Shown here one piece after another: positions 52,243 to 58,916 of a DNA stretch of 64,000 nucleotides (positions are counted from its first letter, which is position 1; each line of letters starts with the position of its first letter). The stretch is from Caldisericaceae bacterium (GTDB lineage: Bacteria; Caldisericota; Caldisericia; Caldisericales; Caldisericaceae), in contig JALVXB010000017.1 in the NCBI GenBank assembly GCA_027023025.1, positions 1-64,000 of the forward strand, in the 5' to 3' direction. Position numbers and translations under genes: made by a program. A model generated the notes under the pieces. It saw only the letters and a list, made by a program, of their open reading frames with translations. It was not told where the DNA came from and made no database searches.

Positions 52243-52721
52243 TTTACCACCTTCTCTGCTAATTTTTTTGTTACGCATTCTGGAACAAACATTGAAGTAT
52301 CTCCGCCATAAGAAGCAATTTCTCTAACGAGGCTCGAGCTTAAAAATATAAATTCTCTACTACTCATTACGAAAACCGTTTCTACTTCTTTGTAAAGCAT
52401 ATTATTCGTAAGAGCCATTTGAAATTCGTAGTCAAAGTCTGATACTGCTCTTAATCCCCGCAAAATGAATTTTACATCGTTCTTTTTAAGGAATTCCACG
52501 AGTAGTCCATTTAGTGGTTTTACGGTAACATTTTTGATACCTTTTGTGGCACATTTTACCAATTCTATTCTTTCGTTTATATTAAATAAAGTGTGCTTTT
52601 CCTTACGCTCTGCGACGAGAATTATAAGAGTGTCAAAAATTTCAGCCCCTCTCTTTATTACATCAAGGTGCCCATTCGTTATTGGGTCAAAAGTCCCCGG
52701 ATAAACGGCTATTTTCTTCAT
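52239..52721 (-). CDS. coaD: Phosphopantetheine adenylyltransferase CoaD
   Basis: 160 aa from ATG 52721 (the TTG at 52736 lies in the -10 region). Nucleotidyltransferase motif YPGTFDPITNGHLDVI contains the HXGH-type TNGH; RGLRAVSDFDYEFQMA and SSSLVREIA follow. It makes dephospho-CoA. There is no Shine-Dalgarno: the TATAAT box ends 6 nt before the ATG, so the transcript probably begins at the start codon. Confidence 0.95.
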   Translation of the reverse strand: MKKIAVYPGTFDPITNGHLDVIKRGAEIFDTLIILVAERKEKHTLFNINERIELVKCATKGIKNVTVKPLNGLLVEFLKKNDVKFILRGLRAVSDFDYEFQMALTNNMLYKEVETVFVMSSREFIFLSSSLVREIASYGGDTSMFVPECVTKKLAEKVVK

Positions 52722-52727
52722 AACTAA

Positions 52728-52756
52728 ATTATACAATGATTGCTAAGTGTTTGCAA
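52728..52756 (-). promoter_or_regulatory. Leaderless promoter of coaD
   Basis: On the minus strand TTGCAA (52756-52751), 17-bp spacer, TATAAT (52733-52728), then TTAGTT and the ATG. It is a near mirror of the promoter at 52781 on the other strand. Confidence 0.65.
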
Positions 52757-52780
52757 ATTTATTGTAGATAATAAAAAATA

Positions 52781-52809
52781 TTGCAAATAATAACTGTTTT
52801 AGGTAAAAT
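52781..52809 (+). promoter_or_regulatory. Leaderless promoter of the PASTA lipoprotein gene
   Basis: TTGCAA (52781-52786), 17-bp spacer, TAAAAT (52804-52809), then ACTATT and the ATG at 52816. Confidence 0.6.
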
Positions 52810-52815
52810 ACTATT

Positions 52816-53499
52816 ATGAAAAAGACAATAATACTGTTTCTTTTGATAGTTTTTATTTTTCTGGCATTACCTGGATGCCGTGCGAATAAAACTGTAAAAC
52901 AGGTAAAAGTTCCTTCTATTCTTAATCTCAAAATAGACCAGGCAGAGAAAGTCCTGGGAAAAGAAGGATTAATATTGCAAGTAGTTTCGTCGAGGTATTC
53001 TGAAACGGTACCTCTGGATTGCATAATCTCTCAAAATCCTCGTGCAGGAGATGTAGTAAAAGAAGGAACTATTATTAAAGCTATAATCAGTAATGGTTCA
53101 AAAAATGTGACCGTCCCGAATCTCGTTGGGAAAAGTTTTTCAGATGTGGTTGAAGTTTTGGGAACGATTGGGCTTCACATTGGCGATATTACTGAAAAGG
53201 AAGATAACAGTAAAGTAGGGACAATTCTTGCCCAATCTCCTGCGGCTGGAACTGTGGTCGTGCCTGGTTCTTCAGTAAAGCTCACAGTTAGCCTGGGACA
53301 ATTTGTTACTATGCCAAATGTTATAGGTATGAATGTGGAGAAGGCAAAGGCTCTTCTAACGGCTCAGGGATTTAGGATTTCTCACATTGACCAGACGGAC
53401 ATCGTAAAAGTATCTGGGCAGGTGGTCCTTTATCAATATCCAATGCCTGGCTTAAAAGTAAGAAAAGGCGTTGAAGTGAGGTTGGAAATTTCCCGATGA
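52816..53499 (+). CDS. Lipoprotein with three PASTA domains
   Basis: 227 aa. A signal peptide with lipobox LPGC (residue ~21) is followed by three PASTA repeats (about 32-96, 97-160, 161-227), each beginning with a V/T-V/M-P-N/S segment and ending in a strand after a P-X-X-G turn (NPRAGDVVKEG, SPAAGTVVVPG, YPMPGLKVRKG). PASTA domains bind uncrosslinked peptidoglycan or muropeptides, usually as the extracellular part of PknB kinase or PBPs. Here there is no kinase. No Shine-Dalgarno is visible. Overlaps rpe by 4 bp; pknB-rpe neighbourhood is typical of Firmicutes. Confidence 0.9.
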   Translation: MKKTIILFLLIVFIFLALPGCRANKTVKQVKVPSILNLKIDQAEKVLGKEGLILQVVSSRYSETVPLDCIISQNPRAGDVVKEGTIIKAIISNGSKNVTVPNLVGKSFSDVVEVLGTIGLHIGDITEKEDNSKVGTILAQSPAAGTVVVPGSSVKLTVSLGQFVTMPNVIGMNVEKAKALLTAQGFRISHIDQTDIVKVSGQVVLYQYPMPGLKVRKGVEVRLEISR

Positions 53500-54152
53500 A
53501 CTTTGTAACTGCACCTTCTATACTTTCTGCTGACTTCTCTTGTTTAGAATCTGAGATTAAAAAAATTGAACAAATTCCTGATAGTTGGGTACACATAGAT
53601 GTGATGGATGGACACTTTGTTCCTAATTTAACATTTGGCTCCTGCGTAATAAAAAGTATAAGAAAAAGGACTAATCTATTTTTTGATGCGCACCTTATGG
53701 TCGATAATCCGTCCTCTTTTCTTGAAGAGTTTGCAGATGTAGGTGTTGACGCAATCACTTTCCACATAGAAGAAACCCACTTTCCTTTGCGGTTAGTAAA
53801 AGAAATTAAAGCACTGGGCTTAAAAGTGGGGGTTTCTTTAAATCCAGTGACTCCTCTGAGCATGGCATATCACTTACTTCCGTTGATAGACATTTTGCTT
53901 ATTATGAGCGTAGAGCCTGGTTTCTCCGGGCAAAAGTTCATTCCATTTTCTATTGATAAAATTCAAGAAGCAAGCAGAATTAGGAAAGAACAAAATTTAA
54001 ATTTTTTGATATCTGTAGACGGAGGAATTAATCAAGATACTGCGGAAAGAGTACTATTAAGCGGCGCTGATATTCTCGTTATGGGAAGTTTCTTTTTTAA
54101 AAATGACTTTTCGTTTGTTAAAAACTTTTTGTCTACTCTACGAGATAAGTAA
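53496..54152 (+). CDS. rpe: Ribulose-phosphate 3-epimerase
   Basis: 218 aa TIM barrel: APSILSADFSCLESEI, WVHIDVMDGHFVPNLTFG, FDAHLMVDNP, MSVEPGFSGQKFIP and VDGGINQDTAERVLLSGADILVMGS with metal ligands His, Asp, His and Asp in place. It interconverts ribulose-5-phosphate and xylulose-5-phosphate. Overlaps the PASTA gene. Confidence 0.97.
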   Translation: MNFVTAPSILSADFSCLESEIKKIEQIPDSWVHIDVMDGHFVPNLTFGSCVIKSIRKRTNLFFDAHLMVDNPSSFLEEFADVGVDAITFHIEETHFPLRLVKEIKALGLKVGVSLNPVTPLSMAYHLLPLIDILLIMSVEPGFSGQKFIPFSIDKIQEASRIRKEQNLNFLISVDGGINQDTAERVLLSGADILVMGSFFFKNDFSFVKNFLSTLRDK

Positions 54153-54176
54153 ATATTTTTGCGTTAAATAAAAATA

Positions 54177-54194
54177 CCCTCTTTAGTAAGAGGG
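54177..54194 (-). terminator. Terminator of the tlpA-trxA operon
   Basis: CCCTCTT-TAGT-AAGAGGG. Only in the minus direction is it followed by a T-rich tract (TATTTTTATTT), 22 bp after the trxA stop. Confidence 0.8.
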
Positions 54195-54215
54195 GATAAA
54201 CCATAGTAGAATATC

Positions 54216-54539
54216 TTAATTTAGTATGAGCACTTTATCGAGTTTTGCTTCTATTACTCTTTTGGGCACTGCCCCTACGATTTGATCGACGAGTTTGCCG
54301 TTTGAAAAAATCATAAGGGTAGGGATGCTCATAATACCGTATTGAATTGCAATATTTTGATTATCGTCAACATTTATCCTTACGACTTTTAGTTTTCCTG
54401 ATTTTTCTTTCTCTATTTCTTCAACGATTGGCTCTACCATTTTACAGGGGACGCACCATTCTGCCCAGAAGTCTACGAGGACGGGAATAGGAGAATCTAA
54501 TACTTCTTCTTTGAAGTTGGATTCGTTTACCTCTATCAT
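54216..54539 (-). CDS. trxA: Thioredoxin
   Basis: 107 aa with the active site WAEWCVPCKM (CVPC instead of CGPC) and cis-Pro GIMSIPTLMIF. Cytoplasmic disulfide reductase. GGAGGAACC precedes the ATG. Follows the lipoprotein thioredoxin-like gene after 8 bp. Confidence 0.93.
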   Translation of the reverse strand: MIEVNESNFKEEVLDSPIPVLVDFWAEWCVPCKMVEPIVEEIEKEKSGKLKVVRINVDDNQNIAIQYGIMSIPTLMIFSNGKLVDQIVGAVPKRVIEAKLDKVLILN

Positions 54540-54547
54540 GGTTCCTC

Positions 54548-55135
54548 CTAATTTTCTTTGAGAAGTGCTTCTATTTCTTCACTAAATGTTTTTTCCATGT
54601 TTGGATTATAGCCAACGACCATTTTTGCAATTCTTCCGTGCTTGTCAATAAAGAAAAACCTCGGTATGCTTGTCGCACCGTACTGACTTGCTACTGCACC
54701 GTTTGGGTCACTAATTACGAGATATGTAATACCTTTTTCCTTAATAAATTGTTCTACTTTTTGCCTGTTCGCTTTATTGTCCAGATTTACTCCTATCACG
54801 ACTACCCCTTTATCTTTAAATTTGTTGTAAATTGCTTCTACATGTGGAATAGTCATTCTACAAGGACCGCACCAGGTTGCCCAGAAGTCTATCAAAACTA
54901 CTTTGCCTCTTAAGTCTGACAGGTGAACTATCTTTCCGTCTGCATTTTGCCATGAAAAGTCAGGCGCAATTTGCCTTTTACTTTCTGCATTACTCGTATT
55001 ATTAGAATTGTTCGTCCCAGAAGTTGCACTCGCATTACTTCCAGTATTGTTGTTTGTACTACTATTGCTACATCCTACAAAAATTGGTACGATTAATAAT
55101 AGAGCAAGTATTATAACAAGAATCTTTTTTCTCAT
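54548..55135 (-). CDS. TlpA/ResA-like lipoprotein thioredoxin
   Basis: 195 aa. Signal peptide with lipobox FVGC (residue ~22), a Ser/Asn/Thr linker, and a thioredoxin fold: IAPDFSWQNADGKIVHLSDLRG, WATWCGPCRMTIPH (CGPC), GATSIPRFFFIDKHGRI. Such anchored reductases serve cytochrome c maturation or other extracytoplasmic thiol work. It shares a transcript with trxA, suggesting one redox unit. AAAGGAGAACG precedes the ATG. Confidence 0.92.
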   Translation of the reverse strand: MRKKILVIILALLLIVPIFVGCSNSSTNNNTGSNASATSGTNNSNNTSNAESKRQIAPDFSWQNADGKIVHLSDLRGKVVLIDFWATWCGPCRMTIPHVEAIYNKFKDKGVVVIGVNLDNKANRQKVEQFIKEKGITYLVISDPNGAVASQYGATSIPRFFFIDKHGRIAKMVVGYNPNMEKTFSEEIEALLKEN

Positions 55136-55165
55136 CTCGTTCTCCTTTCCTAATTTCTGAATTTT

Positions 55166-55194
55166 ATTATATCAAATTTAAAAATTAAGGTCAA
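55166..55194 (-). promoter_or_regulatory. Promoter of tlpA-trxA
   Basis: On the minus strand TTGACC (55194-55189), 17-bp spacer, TATAAT (55171-55166) preceded by TGA, so an extended -10. Confidence 0.7.
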
Positions 55195-55200
55195 GCAAAT

Positions 55201-57060
55201 TTATTTACTATACGACTTTAGTAAGTTTATCAACTGTTTTTCTCTTTTTTTAAAATCAACATCTTTTGAGAAACGAATTTTGTAGTACTGAGTAATTAGT
55301 GGGTATAGCTCTTTTAACTTTCCTTTCCTTTTTGCGTATTCGACGAGTGTTTCTGAAGCCATTTTGTCGTCTCCTATAAGACTGACGATTTTGTTATATA
55401 CTTTCTTCTGATATGGATGCTCCTTTCTGAGCAAGATAAAGAGCAATACGACACCTGTTACAATTATTGAGATTAAACGCCACTTGTTTATCATGGTTTT
55501 GAACAGTTCTAAGCTTTTATTTATCGTGAGTCCTGTTCTGGTTATTCCTCTTTGAACACTGGTGAGTATTTGCATTTGTTTTGCGCTGTTGTAAGTTACG
55601 ACATTTCTATACCAGGACATTTTTATACTGTCTAGGAACAGAGATATCTTTGACGGCATAGGAGTTTTTGAATTTGGGGTTGGATCAATTCTTACCCATC
55701 CATTTTTTGGATCGTATACTTCTGCCCAGGCATGTGCGTTCCTTTTTCTTACTATGAAGTATTCTCCGTCAGGATTGAATTCTGAAGTTACAAATCCTGA
55801 AACGAGTCTTGCGGGTATCTGGTTAATCCTTGCAAAAAGCACGAATGCCGTTGCAAAGTGTTCACAATATCCACTTTTGTGATTTATCACGAAGTCCTGT
55901 ATGTTTTGTGCCGTAGGATTAAGGGAGTAGGTGTAGTGTTTCTTTAAGTAGTTTACGATAGAGTGTATTTTTTCTGTATTCGTTTTGCCTTTTGCTGCAG
56001 TTTTTGCGATGTTAATAAATTTTTCAGATAATTCTGGAAGCTGCAAGTATTGCCTGTATTCTGCATTTGTAATACTAAATGTGACTATTGGGGTCTTGCC
56101 CGGTATCGAACTGAACGCATCGTACTTTATCGTTTTGTAGTAGGTGAAGTCGGTGAAAAAGTCGTGGAATTGATTCGTCTTAAGGTAAAGAAAATCTCCT
56201 CTTATGCCGACGAATTTTTCTGGCCCAAATAAAGTATCCGAACCTATGGGTTCAAGATAGATCGTACTTTTAGCCATTCCAGAGGTAATGCCAAAGTTAT
56301 TAGTTTGGAAGATGGGAAATAATTTTTGTTTTCCGTTCTCTACTTTCCACTTTCTTCCGTCAAAGTAAGCATAGTGAAGTCCGGATAAGTAAAGCGGAGG
56401 CGTGAAATTTTTTGCTACTACCCTCATAACAATTTGGTTATTTAAGTCTACTTTTCCTTTTTCTATAACTACTTGCTTTGAAAACCCGCTCTGTGTGTTG
56501 GCTCTGAGGTTTATACCGTGCAGATATCCTAATGACAGACGGGGTATTGAGAAAAATACGGCAAGTGCAAATAGCATAGATAGTATAGAAAATGCCGATA
56601 CGAAGAGAACGAGTTTACGACTAAGAACAATATTCTCTTTGAACTGGGATAGGATGAGCATTAGTGAACCTAGCACGAGGAATAAGTATAGAAGAATTAC
56701 GAAGCTTATTGATATCGTTGAAACAGAAGTAAGTAAAATTAATAATATACTTACTATGAATATTTCGTAATAATCCCTTGCTTTCTTTTCTAATACAAAC
56801 TTTGCCGTCATTACGATGATGAGTAGCGTTGAAAGCACATAGAACAGTTCGAGGCTCAACAATATTGCTAAGATAAAGTAAATGAGAGGTAATGCTTCTA
56901 TTGTCTTTTTAAGCATATTGTTTTTTATTTTTCCTTCGATAGGTATTAACAGTATTAAAATTGCTGCTGCAATAAGAAAGTGCTTGTCGGTTAAACTAAC
57001 GAACATTATAGAAATAAGAATAAAAAGTAATGCCGTGTATATACGAGCGTCTTTATACAT
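55201..57060 (-). CDS. TgpA-type transglutaminase-like membrane protein
   Basis: 619 aa. Five or six N-terminal helices are followed by an extracytoplasmic transglutaminase-like domain whose catalytic Cys lies in HKSGYCEHFATAFVLFARINQIPARLVSGF, with His in NAHAWAEVYDP and Asp in WVRIDPTPNS. A final helix and a C-terminal cytoplasmic DUF4129-like tail follow. It ends a MoxR-DUF58-TgpA module, a common but incompletely understood envelope system. Overlaps DUF58 by 8 bp. Confidence 0.92.
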   Translation of the reverse strand: MYKDARIYTALLFILISIMFVSLTDKHFLIAAAILILLIPIEGKIKNNMLKKTIEALPLIYFILAILLSLELFYVLSTLLIIVMTAKFVLEKKARDYYEIFIVSILLILLTSVSTISISFVILLYLFLVLGSLMLILSQFKENIVLSRKLVLFVSAFSILSMLFALAVFFSIPRLSLGYLHGINLRANTQSGFSKQVVIEKGKVDLNNQIVMRVVAKNFTPPLYLSGLHYAYFDGRKWKVENGKQKLFPIFQTNNFGITSGMAKSTIYLEPIGSDTLFGPEKFVGIRGDFLYLKTNQFHDFFTDFTYYKTIKYDAFSSIPGKTPIVTFSITNAEYRQYLQLPELSEKFINIAKTAAKGKTNTEKIHSIVNYLKKHYTYSLNPTAQNIQDFVINHKSGYCEHFATAFVLFARINQIPARLVSGFVTSEFNPDGEYFIVRKRNAHAWAEVYDPKNGWVRIDPTPNSKTPMPSKISLFLDSIKMSWYRNVVTYNSAKQMQILTSVQRGITRTGLTINKSLELFKTMINKWRLISIIVTGVVLLFILLRKEHPYQKKVYNKIVSLIGDDKMASETLVEYAKRKGKLKELYPLITQYYKIRFSKDVDFKKREKQLINLLKSYSK

Positions 57061-58012
57061 ATTCTATATCCTCTGGTAATATTGCTGAGTCTATTTTTTT
57101 AATTGGTAAACTATCCTTTAGTTTTACAGTAGATAAAAAATTAAAAATACTTTTAAAGTGTGCGGTAGATTTTGCAAAGGGAAGTGTAATCTCGGATATA
57201 AGTGATACTTTTGTACCACTTTTATAGCACTCATAAACGAAAGAACTTACTTTTATAACTGTATTTTCGAATTCTTCTATACTGTTATAAAGGTATTTTG
57301 AGTTATCCAGTACTATTAAAGCACGGTTGTTTTCTGTAGATGTATATTCCGTCACCATAATTTTCCCAAGCTTTGCAGATGCTTTCCAGTTAATTATCTT
57401 ACTGTTATCTCCGTTTTTGTATTGCCTGATTGAGTAAAATTCGTCACTCTCTTGTTTTACCAAACGACTTATTTCATTATTTGATTGACCGGTTTTCGCG
57501 CGTATTTTTAAAGCTACTTTTTTAATCTGCGGATAAACAACAACATCCCTTTTTAGTCTTATCGTTCTACTCCTTACAAAAAAATTGAATGGAAATGTAG
57601 ATATTATTTTTACGGACTCTAAAGTAAATTTTCCTCGTTTTTCGAATTTAATCTTTAAAGTCTTGATGCTTTTTTGATCGATTTCTTCGAAGTACGCTTT
57701 TTTATTCAGCACCTCCAAAGTAAGAAAAAATTTTGGAATTGGTGATTTATTAACTATTTGTGCAGAAATCGTGGTGTTTTCTCCTGCAAATATCATGTCT
57801 GGCAAGTTAATAATTACTTCAATGTTTCTTTGGTTGTAGTACGAAAGTAAACCTGAAAGAATAAGAAACGAAAGTACCACACTAAAAGTTAGATAAACGA
57901 GGTTATTGCCAGAATTGACTGCAATTGCCCCAACTAAAATGGTAAAAAGAAAAAACAACAAGCCAGAGCTTTTAATTTTTGTGTTTGTTTGTTTACAAGG
58001 GAACTTGAACAT
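57053..58012 (-). CDS. DUF58 domain protein
   Basis: 319 aa. Two N-terminal membrane segments (about 15-55), then a beta-rich region and the DUF58/vWA-like core (EFYSIRQYKNGDNSKIINWKASAKLGKIMVTEY, then RALIVLDNSKYLYNSIEEFE). DUF58 proteins are partners of MoxR ATPases. It overlaps both moxR (20 bp) and tgpA. Confidence 0.92.
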   Translation of the reverse strand: MFKFPCKQTNTKIKSSGLLFFLFTILVGAIAVNSGNNLVYLTFSVVLSFLILSGLLSYYNQRNIEVIINLPDMIFAGENTTISAQIVNKSPIPKFFLTLEVLNKKAYFEEIDQKSIKTLKIKFEKRGKFTLESVKIISTFPFNFFVRSRTIRLKRDVVVYPQIKKVALKIRAKTGQSNNEISRLVKQESDEFYSIRQYKNGDNSKIINWKASAKLGKIMVTEYTSTENNRALIVLDNSKYLYNSIEEFENTVIKVSSFVYECYKSGTKVSLISEITLPFAKSTAHFKSIFNFLSTVKLKDSLPIKKIDSAILPEDIEYV

Positions 58013-58916
58013 TTTGTAGTATTTGGTGAATTATTTCTTTTGCAAATCTTCGTTCCGTTTCCTTTAGTACTATTCTATGAGAAAGTACTGCAGGTGCAAC
58101 TGTTTTTACATCGTCTGGTACTACAAAATTTCTCTCGCTTATGTATGCATAACCTTTGGCTGCTCTTACGAAGTCAATGCTTCCTCTGATACTTACACCT
58201 ATCCTTATAAATCTGTTGTTCCTCGTTTCTCTTACAATTCGCATAATGTAGTCTATAATGGAATCTTCTGTGTATATACTTTTTACGGTGCTTATGATTT
58301 CAAGAATCTCTTTTCTCGTTAACACAGGTTCCAGTTCTGATGCTTTTTTCTGCTCTGACTCTTTTATGATATCTTTTTCTATATCTTCTGGTGGGTATCC
58401 CATTGTAAGCGACATCATAAATCTGTCTAACTCATTTTCTGGTAAAGGATAAGTGCCGGAAAATTCGATTGGATTTTCTGTAGCAATAACGAAAAATGGT
58501 TTTGGGAGTTTATAAGTTACTCCGTCTATTGTAACGGTGCGCTCGTTCATTGCTTCAAGTAATGCAGATTGTGTTTTTGGAGATGCCCTATTTATTTCGT
58601 CGGCAAGGATGATATTTGCGAAAATTGGCCCCTTTTTAAATTCGAACTCTTCGCTTTTTCTTTTGAAAATCGTTATACCAGTAATGTCCGAAGGGAGCAT
58701 GTCTGCCGTGAATTGAATGCGTCGGAAAATTCCGTCAATTGAGCGTGCAATTGCTTCTGCAAGAGTAGATTTTCCCACACCTGGTATGTCTTGGAAGATA
58801 AGGTGAGATTCTGTTATTAGCGGGATTAGAGACATTATAATGACATCTCTTTTGCCTTTTATAACTGTTTCGACATTATTTACGATTTTCTTTATCTTTT
58901 TATTCATTCCATTCAT
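57993..58916 (-). CDS. MoxR-family AAA+ ATPase
   Basis: 307 aa. Walker A DIPGVGKST near residues 39-47, Walker B region ANIILADEINRASPKTQSALLEAM, sensor FFVIATENPIEFSGTYPLPENELDRFMM. MoxR ATPases act as chaperones or metal-insertion factors, here presumably for the DUF58 and TgpA partners. Overlaps the DHH/PAP gene by 17 bp. Confidence 0.95.
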   Translation of the reverse strand: MNGMNKKIKKIVNNVETVIKGKRDVIIMSLIPLITESHLIFQDIPGVGKSTLAEAIARSIDGIFRRIQFTADMLPSDITGITIFKRKSEEFEFKKGPIFANIILADEINRASPKTQSALLEAMNERTVTIDGVTYKLPKPFFVIATENPIEFSGTYPLPENELDRFMMSLTMGYPPEDIEKDIIKESEQKKASELEPVLTRKEILEIISTVKSIYTEDSIIDYIMRIVRETRNNRFIRIGVSIRGSIDFVRAAKGYAYISERNFVVPDDVKTVAPAVLSHRIVLKETERRFAKEIIHQILQNVQVPL

